DNA from: Dendrophyllia cribrosa
Lineage: Eukaryota > Cnidaria > Anthozoa > Scleractinia > Dendrophylliidae
Direction: 5' to 3'
Length of the DNA stretch: 64,000 bases
Assembly (NCBI GenBank): GCA_024195265.1
Contig: JAJLRJ010000006.1
Span: 17,409,641-17,473,640 of the forward strand
In this document: in pieces, positions 1-50,700 of the stretch
Layout of the letters: every line of letters begins with the position of its first letter
Numbering within the stretch: position 1 is the stretch's first letter
Notes under the pieces: model-generated
Databases searched by the model: none
Seen by the model: only the letters and a program-made list of their open reading frames with translations
What the model was told of the DNA's origin: nothing
Position numbers and translations under genes: made by a program

Positions 1-80
1 AGAGAGAACAAAAAAAGTTAAGAAAACAAATGCCAAGACAACGAAAGGCCAGAAGAATTATCGTGAACATTTTAAATTTT

Positions 81-290
81 TTAAAAGTTTTCAAGAAGAA
101 TTACCTTTAGATTTTTTTTAAAACGTTTCAGAGGAAGAAGCTTCATGTCATCACTTATATCATTCCAGACTTTAGCACCCTGAAATCGTATGTTGAAAAT
201 TCCATAATTTGTTCTGGCTTTCCGGCTTTTATTTGCAGAATAATTCAAGTAGTTGTGAAGCAAGCTGCAGGTTTTTGACGCATTTAAAAA
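81..290 (-). pseudogene. LINE reverse transcriptase C-terminal fragment
   Basis: Read on the minus strand, this stretch encodes a short tail with the pattern TNYGIFNIRFQGAKVWNDI followed by a lysine-rich segment. That pattern is typical of the extreme C-terminus of CR1/L2-like LINE reverse transcriptases. The rest of the element is absent or lies left of the window. It sits just upstream of the first visible receptor exon, in antisense orientation. The family call comes from motif memory, not an alignment. Confidence 0.55.
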
Positions 291-314
291 ACTTCTCTTC
301 AATACTAACTGGAG

Positions 315-38809
<38,495 letters not shown>

Positions 38810-39424
38810 AGAGGAAAATAAAGCAATCGTTGGTAGTACTGACAACAACGCAGAGAATTATAGAATTTGTTAAGCGCACTTTTTATATAAATATTCAACT
38901 GCGCTTTGCATTATTTACAGATGAAACCGAGACTTATTCGGCAAAGTACGTAACGACAAGATAATCAATGAAATTGGTTTATTATTTACTTTATTATAGA
39001 AAACATTAGCGACACGTGAGTTTTGAGGTCTTAGAAAAACCTTAATTAACAGATGACGTCACAACATTTCACGTTTGTCAGAAAAGCAATGTTATGTCAA
39101 AAAAATAAGTTGATTTTAACAGAAAAAGTAGGTACATGTCATGTAATAATTATGAAATAGGGAAACGGTTGTTGTCAGCCATTTTTAAATGATATTTATC
39201 ATCTTATGCATTGTTAAAGAAAAAGGAAGAAACGCTTATTACAAGGTGTATTGAATTTATGCAAAAAAAAAATTGGAATAAAAAAGCTTTTCTAAACTTA
39301 GTGTCACTTCAGTTGTCGGTAAAGTAAACACAAACTTTGTTACATGGTTTACACGTACTTTTTCTTAATAAATGTTAAAGGAAATACATTTTTCCCACCT
39401 AACAAAAAAAAATGAAAATCTCAG
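38810..39424. other. convergent intergenic / 3' UTR region
   Basis: The 615 bp between the stop codons of the two convergent genes must hold both 3' untranslated ends. AATAAA-like signals occur on the plus strand at 38817, about 39277 and about 39367. TTTATT runs near 38980 could serve the minus-strand gene, so the transcripts may overlap. Confidence 0.6.
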
Positions 39425-39709
39425 TTAAAACTCTTTCGGTTTCGGCAGGCTAAACATGGACTTTCCTTCGTAAACTTTGTCCGACTCTTTGGCGTCACTG
39501 AACCGACTGAACCACCCAATCTCGTTCTTTTTGGCCCATTCAACCTCCAACCACAGACCCATGTTCTTACTCTTGTTACAACACTTCCGTAACTTCGTTT
39601 TACATTTCTCCTTTTTGCCACGCAGTAGATTAAGATAAGCGAGTAAGTGGAGTCGCCGGGCTTCAAACACTGGGTGATGACTAAGTGCGTCTTTGAGCTT
39701 CTTCAAGCC
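39425..39709 (-). CDS. sAC-like last coding exon
   Basis: Follows TCTCAATTTCAG and encodes GLKKLKDALSHHPVFEARRL, then a lysine-rich helix and GLWLEVEWAKKNEIGWF, before the stop at 39425-39427. The Trp-rich end after a helical repeat fits a protein C-terminus. The exon enters in phase 0, matching the AAG donor of 40856-40732. Confidence 0.8.
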   Translation of the reverse strand, partial: GLKKLKDALSHHPVFEARRLHLLAYLNLLRGKKEKCKTKLRKCCNKSKNMGLWLEVEWAKKNEIGWFSRFSDAKESDKVYEGKSMFSLPKPKEF

Positions 39710-42700
39710 CTGAAATTGAGATGAAACGCATGAGAATGGACAAGGGCCATCTTTTAAGGACCCGTATGTCTGTCGGGTCGAATTCAAATTAATTATTACC
39801 AGTTCTCAAAGAAGGTATTTGCTTTAATTCATATGTTACAATAATGTACGCATTTAATTCACCACACCAAAACAACCCATTTGGCCAGGACTGTGTTCTA
39901 CTAAACACATTTTCTGAAGATATGTAGCATCTGAGTCCAGGCATTTTCGGATGACGACATGAAATTTTACTGTAACGGGAACAAAACTACAAAATCGAAC
40001 AGAAAGGGATCTCTGGCTTGAAAATCATAAGAGTTGATCAGTTCTTCACTGTATTCCTCGAGCTCGTGTATGATTATTTGAAACATACTTTGGAATTTTA
40101 ATTGACATTCCTCAGTAACTAAGTTCTGCAGAATTGAACGTAAAACAGCTGTAAGACAACCTCGCCCCCATGGTGGATTACAAAATTACGATGTGTATAG
40201 ATCCTGGCAAACCATGTGACCTTACGATATCCTTATATCCTATCCTCACGTCAGATGCTGTTCAGGCAGTTTGGCTGTGTGCCGCTTACACTTGGTCCCT
40301 AATATTTTAATTACAGAAGAGTCTGGCAACCTTAAGCAAAGAGACCGTTGACATATCGGAAGTCACGAATAACAAACGCGTCTACTGTCTTTATTGAATC
40401 ATGCCACAGACCTTTCTGCCAAAAAAGAAACGCCCGACTTTCGCTTGCTGTTTGTGACCTCCGGGACGTCAATGTCATCGTTACTCAAGGTATTATTAGT
40501 ATTAATTTAGAAGACACTTGGAATGAGCTTTGAGTAGCATGGCTCAAAACCTAAATCAGGGTCAGTTTCAAGAAGCCATTGCAAGTTAATGTGTATCCCA
40601 AACATTGCTAAAATATAAGTCTATTGTTCAGAACCAATACTTAGAATTTCTCTTATTTTTTAGGAGAGCTTCTTCAATGCGGCCCCAGATCGACTGAGTT
40701 TGTAGATTAATATTTTATTACATGTGCCTACCTTTTGCGCGGCATTCTCATACTGTTTATTTTTGTCATCTTCCTGTAGCTTCAACATCCAGAATTCCAC
40801 AATCTTCACAAAGCCATGAATAGACATAAATACTTCTAACGTGGACGGCTCTAAGGCTAAAGGATAACTCAAAGTTATAATGAAATCGTCTGGTTCTTAG
40901 GTTATAAAAACATTTTGATCCTGAAGTGGTTCAGCTTAGACACATGTGGTTCTGCAGCATGGAGTCAATAAATAAGAACATTACAAATAAAAAGCAAATC
41001 ACAAACGTAACTTTGAAATCAAAAGTGTATTGAATTTGCAAAGAAACGCGAGCACTGAAGTGCTTTGAAATTTGAACTTTGTCAAACTGCGTTTGACACA
41101 ATGTTACGGTATGATTTTTTTTAAATCATCAACGATAATCGCGTTCGAAGAACGCAATCCTAATTTCGTGTTGGTTGTCCTGTGGTTTACGTGCAGTAAA
41201 ATTTGAGATTTTTTGGTAGACGGTCTTCCAAATGGCCACCCCTATTGGTTTTTTCAGGGGCTCATTTCCGCCGGAAGTTCCTTCGAACGCGTCTCCATAA
41301 TCTCCGATTACTGCTATTATAATACGTGTGATATTTTAAGGTCTATATACGTAGTTCAGTAGAAAACTCAAGGATAAAGCAATTTCAATTTTATTTATAC
41401 TAGATGAACAGATACATTGGCGCCACAAGTTGACCTTTAGTGGTGTCACTGCCACTAAAGGTGGCGTCACCGCCACTAAAATTTAGGGTCGAAATTTAGA
41501 AAAAAAGAACTTTAAAATATGAACTTTCGATAGAGATTTGCCAACTTCGTCAAACTTTCGTTTATAAAGCAGCGAAACTTACATTTATCATGCCGGAACA
41601 TTTTCCTAAGTCTTGAAAACTCCAGTGAAGTCCGCAGATCTTTCTAAATTTCGAGTGCTTGTACCTTGAATATTGAAGAACTCCAAACACGAAAAATCAG
41701 TAAATCGCTTTCAGAAGTTCCTCTTTTTCGGCGGTCGAGTTTTCTCTAAGTATATTTCTTTGTACAAGTCAGCGAGATTACATGTATAAACAAATAAAGG
41801 TTTATAGCTCATCGACCGTCCGACCAACCAAGTGCAAGTTGCCCAAACTTTTGGCAAAAGTCGTTCAACACTTTAACGTATCCACGAATTAAAACAATTC
41901 TTCGCGAACTAGCAGTGAAAAATATTATCAGTCTTAGAATACTATATAAAAGAATCGAGGAGAAACGTTTCTGGATTCGTAATACCAAAGGGTGAAAGAA
42001 GTATCCCACTATACTTTAAACAACAAACCAGAAGCCGTAGCAATGTACATATCGGCATTCTCCCAATCTTGTCTCCTGGCGTACCTACAACAACAACAAC
42101 AAAAATAGTGAAGTTTTTATTGTCAAATGCAGATACTCAGATTATCGTGGAATCATGGAAAGCGCTACATAAATTTGCTCAGTAGAAGATAAATGAAGAG
42201 AGGCCAACTCCAATGCACGAACTCCTTCAACGGCTCGATGCAAATTTAAATGATGACGATAATGATGGTCAAAATGATAGTAAACAATGGTGACGACGTT
42301 GAAGATGATGACGATGACGATGACATGAAGATGGTGATGACGATGACGTTGCCGAAGACGAAGTTGATGATGATGGTAACGATGATGATGGTGACGAAGA
42401 TCATAGTGACGGTGATGATAATGTTTGTGCTGGGTTTTAAGAAACTTACGTCACGCTACACATACAGTGTCAATAAAACTTTATTGCCTAATTAGAGAGT
42501 CGTAGTTAACTTTTGAGAGCGTGTCCTTGATTGCGGCAAACTCGCTCTGAATGTCCTCGGCGACTTAGTGTTGGTCCACGGGACGGAGAGTTTCGTTTGC
42601 GTCGACTGCCTTCGCAGTCGATCCACATGCGCTGCTTCGCAATTCTTCGTGTACTGATTAAGTAATTTCTAGTCGCTTGATCCAATCTTACAAAAGCCCG

Positions 42701-44734
42701 TTCGACTCTTTGAGGTATTTGATTTTATCTAAGGTTGAACCTAGCCTTTCGATGACCGTGCGAAAAACAGAATCTGTATTCTGCAAAAATGGCTTTAGTG
42801 GTCATGATTCTGGTCGTGGCGGAGACACACTAAGCAAGAATGTATAATATAGTAGTCGCTTAACAATAACTCAAAGTTAATAATTGACGTTGTAAGTTTC
42901 GCCTGACTACAGTTAGTGAATGGATGATGATAGGACAACAATTACATGTAATAGTTGACACTGACACTGCGGCCTCATAAAGTCACCCCAGTTATTGAAA
43001 ATAACTTTGAACTTTTAACATTGAAGCAGTTGTAAATAACAATTGAAATGAAACCCATCTTACCACAGCGCAAGAGAAGCATTGAGATAAAACTTTGGAA
43101 CTATATCAGCAGAGAACGCGGGATCAGTGGACATTTTCGCTGAAAACTGTACGATTTGCTTGACATCCTCGAGCTGCCAGCCTAAAGACAATGGAAAAAC
43201 ATATAAGCTTTTATGCATAAATAATTTTTTTGAGCTCTAGTTAGACTATGAGGCCGAGCCTTTTTTATGGGCATGCGAAACCGGCCTCATTGACCGCCAC
43301 ACTATAGAAAATGAAGACAACTGTTAGTAGTAGAAATCGAAATGAGAACTATACTAAATGGGAAATCTATTAGAATTAAGTTTTATAATTCTATTTATTA
43401 TATTTCTAATTAAGTTTCATTCTATTTTGTAAACTACAACGTGCGCAGTATGCTTGTGCAAGACTGATTTTTAAAGAAAACAAATTCTGCCACATAATAC
43501 CACTTCTTATTAAGTAACATTGGTTACCAATTAATCGAGTTTAAAATTCTTTTAATCACTTTTAAGATTCTTCACTTTTTAGCACGTTCTTATTTATCCT
43601 CTTTCGTTTCTCTTAAGCCTCCATCGAGATAAAATCTTAGGAATTCAAATGATAAACTTTTACTTTATTTATTTATTTATTTTTATCTAATAATTGTTAT
43701 GCGCATTTGAACAATTTTATGAAATTTGCGCAATATAAATTGTATTATTATTATTAAGCCGCATTGATCCTTCACAGTCAAATGAAAAGAACACAGAATT
43801 ATCCGCTCGTTTCCATGACAAATTTACCTGCTTCGAGAATTAGATCAAAGCAACAGCACATGTACATCGCGCGGCCGTGAGAATCACTGGATTCTAATGC
43901 GGCGAAGTTTAGTTCTTTGAGCACTTCAATACAGTCGGGAATCCTGGAAAACAAAACCATCAATAAGACCTGAAAGAACCGAAGTATTGATCGAATGCAA
44001 ATAAGTTATCGATAAAACTTAATATCTTTTTTTTTCACATCAGAATGTCGTTAAGTTTCGCGTTAGCCTAACTTATCCCTCTACATTTAGGAATTCGATC
44101 CTATGCTACTTTCATTTCCAAACAAAATCAAACCTTATGGATCGGTTCTGATTAAAATCTAACTTAATAGTTAGTTCACCCGATGACCGATTTCTGTAGT
44201 CGATAACGCTCGATGACCGAACAAAACCGAATTTAAAACCGTTTAATTTTATTTTTCTCGATTTTCGATCATAGATCAGCCTTTTGTTACAATACCACAG
44301 GTCCCATAACTCTGATTCTTCTTGTCGTTGCTTCAGTGGAAGAGTCCAAATTCAGTTCTGTATTGAGCATACGGGACCGTCCAAGAAAAGTACCCATCAG
44401 TCCCAGACGGGAATCGAACCCATGACATAACGAAAACCAGTCCGACTCTCAGACCAACTGAGCTGCTTGAGGACTCATGGTGAACTAGGTTATTTACTAG
44501 GTCCATGTGTGATACAAGTCCTGCATAATGCTGGGATCACTTACATCGAAAGCACCATGTTTTGGTAAGTAAATAACATTCGTTTAGCCAGGGTAACCCA
44601 ATCAGTAACTAAGTTGGCACCCAGAGACTGACTGAGGGCCTACAATTTCTAAACATGTACAATTTACAGTAATGAATATTATAACATAAGAACATGTCAT
44701 AAAAATTGAGGTAAATTGCTAAAATATAATTATG

Positions 44735-44774
<40 letters not shown>

Positions 44775-47700
44775 AAGGTTTTATTACTACATATACTACT
44801 TACAATACGATACTTAAACTACTTACAATATGATACTTACACTACTTACAATACGATACTTACACTACTTACAATACGATACTTACACTACTTACAATAC
44901 GATACTTACACTACTTACAATATGATACTTACACTACTTACAATACGATACTTACACTACTTACAATACGATACTTACACTACTTACAATATGATATTTA
45001 CACTACTTACAATACGATACTTACACTACTTACAATACGATACTTACACTACTTACAATACGATACTTACACTACTTACAATACGATACTTACACTACTT
45101 ACAATATGATACTTACACTACTTACAATACGATACTTACACTACTTACAATATGATACTTACACTACTTACAATATGATACTTACACTACTTACAATATG
45201 ATATTTACACTACTTACAATATGATATTTACACTACTTACAATATGATACTTACACTACTTACAATACGATACTTACACTACTTACAATATGATACTTAC
45301 ACTACTTACAATATGATATTTACACTACTTACAATATGATACTTACACTACTTACAATACGATACTTACACTACTTACAATACGATACTTACACTACTTA
45401 CAATATGATACTTACACTACTTACAATATGATATTTACACTACTTACAATATGATACTTACACTACTTACAATACGATACTTACACTACTTACAATATGA
45501 TACTTACACTACTTACAATACGATACTTACACTACTTACAATACGATATTTACACTACTTACAATATGATACTTACACTACTTACAATACGATACTTACA
45601 CTACTTACAATACGATACTTACACTACTTACAATACGATATTTACACTACTTACAATACGATACTTGCGCTACTTACAATACGATACTTTTTTTAATGCA
45701 ACGTCTTTTTTATTAATATTTCCACATACATGCGTAGTGTTACATACATTTAATGCAATACTTATAATTAACATAACATAATTTAATGAACACTCAGTTA
45801 TAAGTGAAATAGTAAATATATATATATATATAGAAAGAGCACATACAGAGAACTAAAAGCTATCCACTTCAAGTACGTTATACATTGCTTTGCCACAATA
45901 CTACAATGGTAATTATGTCGTCTCATTTTGTGAGGGGTTTTTCTTAAAGCGAGACCACTTCTTTTGAAAGGAGTTTATGGTGTTGTTGTCAAACGCAATT
46001 TGTTTTTCAAGTTCCATAGAGTTCTTAAGTAATTGTATATATACCTGCAGCTCAGGTAAGGTATTCCCAAGTTTGCATGTGTATATATAATGTCTAGCTA
46101 TAAGAAGTAAGTGGTGGAAGAGCAAATCTTTTATGTCGTCAATTAAACCAAGACAAAAAGATGGGGAGAATGAAGAGTCCTCCATTCCAGTAAAGTTTTG
46201 AGTTATCCACTTTGACATATTTTTCCAAAAGGTTTGGGTATGTTTACAATTCCAAAACAGATGAACAAGGGTTTCTGGTGTTTCTTTGCAGAATGAGCAG
46301 GAATCCACTTGTTTTATACCTATCTTGCAAAGAAAATCATTCATAGCTATTCTTCTATGAAGCAGTTTAAATTGGAACACTCTAAGTTTTGTTTCTATTG
46401 TACATAAAAATGGTAAGTAATAGGTGTTTTTCCAATTAACCGCTACAGTAGAATTACCAAATATTTCCTCTTCCGCCAACCATTTTCCCTGACTCTTTGA
46501 AGGTATGGAAGCCCTTTTATTTACAAGATGTTGATAGAATTTTTTGCACACTTTTGAGTTAGACAGAAAGTTCTCAGCGGAGTCTTTTTGGGCAGGGCTA
46601 TTGTGAACTGGGGAGTATTTTTTCCTGTAGTACTTTATAGCTGATACTACTTTGTAATACTCCAAATAGTTGGTTTTAATGTTGTATTTGTCTATAAATG
46701 CATTATAACTTAAAAAATTCTGATCATTATCTAGCAAATCTCTAATCTCCTTTACCCCCGCATAAAACCATGATTTGTAAAAAAAAGGTTGGTTCTCTAT
46801 TTTAATGAGCGAATTATGCCAAATACACGTGGAAGCAAACTGAAGGTTCTCAGCACTGAAGTTGAAATTGGTCCAATATTCTACAATCTCATTTAAAAAA
46901 GGGTCCTTTAGATTAAGCTGTGAAGTATCCAGAAGACCTCCTTATCTTTAGTGCAATGAATTTCTTGAAGAAAATAAATTGCATATTTTTTCATCATGAG
47001 CCATCGAAATGTCTCACGCCTTTTCATAGTGTTTGACAAACCTCTCACGTTTAGAGAACAAATAACTAATTCGTCAGTATAGGTGATGATTGATAGGTAC
47101 TTAACAAAGCAATTGTAAAACGCAGAAGTGGAATTAACAAGCCCAAATTATTAACACTTAGTATGAACAAAGAGTAATAAAAATACGAACATAATAAACA
47201 AAAGTTGCAGCAGAACAATAAAAAAAACAAACCTAGAATAAAAACAAACACATAGAAAAAAGTGCCTTGGGTTACGTAATACATATGGGATACCCAAGAA
47301 GCGCTTAATATAACATTAACATATCTAAAAAAAGCCATTGTAGAGGTAAAAAAAAAACTCTCAGCAGGATCACAAAAAAAAAACAATGGATTCATTAGTA
47401 GCTATTCCAAAAGTTAGAGTAATATGCAAATTGATGGTTTTTATATCAAGACGAAAAAAAAGATCTATTTTAGAAATTCTGGAACATTTTGATAGTTATA
47501 TTTTTCATTGTTAATGAGTAGAAACCTTCCGATAACTTTCGCATTTGCTATACCATGTTCTTCCCTCGCTTTCATCATTGCTTTAATGAGAACTTTGCGT
47601 TCCTCTTGGATCGCTCTTGCAAAATCTTCAGTTATATATGCGTTCGCATAGTTACCAGAGTTTTTAATCTTAGATCTACTCTTCCAAACAATATCACGGT

Positions 47701-50700
47701 CCTCGCGGCTAATAAATCGTGTAATTATTGGTCTACATTTACCTTCTATTACTTTTCCCACTCTATGGACGGCATGAAAACTGATACCACTGGTATCGAT
47801 ATCCATTTCGTTCTGAATGATGTTGTAGACCAAATTTTTGCAGTTTTCATCTTCGGTTTCCTGTATGTTATTGAATCTTAAATTTTCTCGTCGTGTATAT
47901 TGCTCGAGCCTGGTATTATTTTCAATTTCCGTTTTTAGTTGTGTTTCTAGGATGGCAATCTTGCTGCGCAGGGCTTCAACCTCAGCACTGGTCTTCTTTA
48001 AATTCGACTCTGCTTCTTCTTTCATCGTGTCTACATCTTGTTGGGTGGATTCTAAGCTTTGTTTCATATCTCTTGTTTCCGTTCTGATCTGATCGATTTC
48101 CAGTTTCAGCTCACATCTCAACTTGTCCATTTCGGATCGCATATCAGCGAATCCCGTCTCCATGGCTTGTCTCAAGGAGTCAATCGCATCCTTTAACTGA
48201 AGCAAAGTATCCTGATTTGCGGGCATGTCGTCGCTGTTTGAGGAGCTTGAACCTCTTTTGGAACGTTTTCTTCCCATAGGAATTTGTCAGCTCTCGTTAA
48301 AACAGATAACTGGTTAAAAGTCCGAGATTTTCCATCAAAACGCAGTAATTGTTGTAGAAATCAAGCACTATTAACCCATGTTTTAGATGGAGCGTCACAT
48401 CGCACGTCCGGACGCCATGCCTGCCGAGTAACCTCCATAATTATGAAAATTAATATAATTATGAAAAGACAAAGATATATGTCGGAAAACTAGAATAAGT
48501 TGTTCTTCTTGAAGGAAGTTGACGTAACATGGATGAAAGTAATCTGATTCAGTTCTGTCTCCAGCATGGACTTCGAAGGAAAAAACTGCTGGTATTTTCC
48601 TCCTAGACATTGAATTAAGACTGGGAAGTGGAGCATAGCAGAAACGATGTCTTTGCCACTAACGATGATGATTCTTTTCCACCAATCAGAGGCAAAACCC
48701 GATAGCCAACATGACTGGGCATGCGTGTACATAGTTCTTTACTCCATGTTCAATTAATCCCGTTCATTTGAGCAGTTCGGTGTTTTGTTGGGATTACCCA
48801 AATGCGATTGATTTGGTTTTGTCAGTTTAAATGCTAATAATGTAAAACTTGTGCTACAAAGACTAGTTTACACTTTTGCTACATGCCATAATAATAATAA
48901 AAATAATAAAAAAATATAGGCATATGATTGAGAAACCAAAATGTCAAATTGTTAGGGAAAAAGGCCAGTTCGAGAAGCAATAGATGGTTTTCACTCACGT
49001 GACCTTCAGTCCTGTGGGACTCAAATGACAAAGGCCATGGCGGCCGTGTTGGTGCACATAACAAAAGAAGTTCATTAAAATTCTTTTGTAGGTGTGCACC
49101 AACATGGCCGCCGTGACGTAACGTGAAAACCACCTATATTCATTAGAATACTCAGCCTACTCATCCGTATTGGACATATACGACAAGTTAGTGGAGTTAC
49201 GGTTCTTCATTGGGCCTCACTCACTTTGCAGTGGCCAGAAGGCTTTGAGCAAGAAGAGGAATGCAAGTTGTCTTCATGTGTGAGTCATGGACTTGTTTCG
49301 CGATATCAAGAGCATGTCGACCTGAGGGAAAACAGAAAACTCTGTCAATTCAGGAATTATCAAATGACATTGTCGAACTGGTATGCTTGTGCACGCCTCA
49401 AACTATTTTAGTTACCAAGTCCCACCACGGATCGCTTGCTTAATAAAGAGCTGGTGACTAAAGTTAATATCAAACCTGAAACGATGGCTGTTATAACTCC
49501 ACCGATTGCCAGTCTGAAAGCGAGGCTCACACCGTAAAGATGCGCCACAGTGATCATGTCCTCTGGGTCTGAGTAAAGTGACGGATCCTCACACCTAGAG
49601 AGAGAGAGAGAGGGGAGAAAGGGAGTAGATCAATTTAGCAGGGACCTAAAACAACCAGAATGTTGACGTCCAGGACGACTCGATCAGGAAAAGAATAGTC
49701 GAATCTTTACTTTTTTGGTGTGCTTCTTCTTCCCACCAAGAATCACTCAGTGATCAAAGCTTTATTGCTTCGAAACTTCTGTCCGTACAAAGCGTCAAAG
49801 TGCCATAAAGTTTGTTAAAAAGAATAATGAATCTCCTAGCGGATCACAGTGCCGGGTGTTTAGTCCTTTTAATCATATGGAGTTAACAGATGTGTCACGA
49901 TTTGCGTATTCTGTTGCACCGAGAGATGCATAAAGGGGTTGTTCTCTTGATATAAACCAATACAACGTTCATCAAGGGCCCTCTCGTTCGACAGTTTTCA
50001 TAATGTCAAACTAAGAGCCAGATTTAACATTTACCTGTTTTTTCCAATTTCTTCGTATGTTTTGCCCCACCCTATCCAGCCAACAAGATGACTGCATTCA
50101 ATAACTCCTGCATAGGCGCTTATCAGCTAAAGAAAAAAAGAAAACAATGACCCGCGAAGCCAAGTGGAGTGTGATCCTCAGACAGAGGTAGATTTGATTG
50201 GGGTTGTTGTTGCATGAGACAAATAGAACTACAACGGGTCGTCTACTAGTGCTTGACGTCAAACCGTTATCAATTATTTTTTAAATAAAACATGGGAAAA
50301 GCCATTATCCATACGATTAATGATTTCAACAGTTCATGCAAAAACAAAAAATTTATCACCAACGGAATTCAAACAGACCTAACAGACAATTTGTCATCTT
50401 GAAAAATAGTCCAGGGTATAAACTGCAAAGTAGTTGATATGGACTTTCGTTGAACGTACCTCGTGTAGGTTTTCCTCGGCTTCTTCTGCGGCGTTGAGCT
50501 CCTGTAGCGCAGCCATGAGCGATCTGCTGTTCTGATGTAGGGAGTGGTACACATGGCTAAGGTGGCTCAGACAACGGGACTGTTCGATCAGTCGAGCTGA
50601 ATTGTCCCTGAACAAAATCAAGCAGAAGAAAGTAAAGGCCACTTATAAGACTTGGAATTAATACAAAAGGAATGAATATTAAATGAATTTTTATCGAATT

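Larger units (their letters stand above)
44723..48467 (-). mobile_element. half-L1 (L1-like LINE with deleted ORF2) with 16-bp TSD
   Basis: AATATAATTATGAAAA occurs at 44723-44738 and at 48452-48467, flanking the element exactly. Reading on the minus strand from 48451: short 5' region, ORF1 (48277-47465), first part of the ORF2 endonuclease (about 47055-46930), the ORF2 C-terminus (about 46925-45913), a 3' region made largely of a 23-bp minisatellite, AATAAA, and a 32-nt poly(A) (T-run at 44739-44770). RT and most of the endonuclease are missing, so any movement would need another L1's ORF2. It sits in the sAC-like intron 43944-49224, same strand as the gene. Confidence 0.93.

Noticed and set aside
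44922..45781. Plus-strand open frames with TLLTIRYLHYLQYD repeats
   Set aside because: Translation of the 23-bp minisatellite of the half-L1. No gene features.
49226..49443. Plus-strand frames at 49226-49443 with a good acceptor (CACTTTGCAG)
   Set aside because: The same segment on the minus strand is an exon that closes a phase gap exactly in the sAC-like gene. The plus-strand reading has no partner exons.
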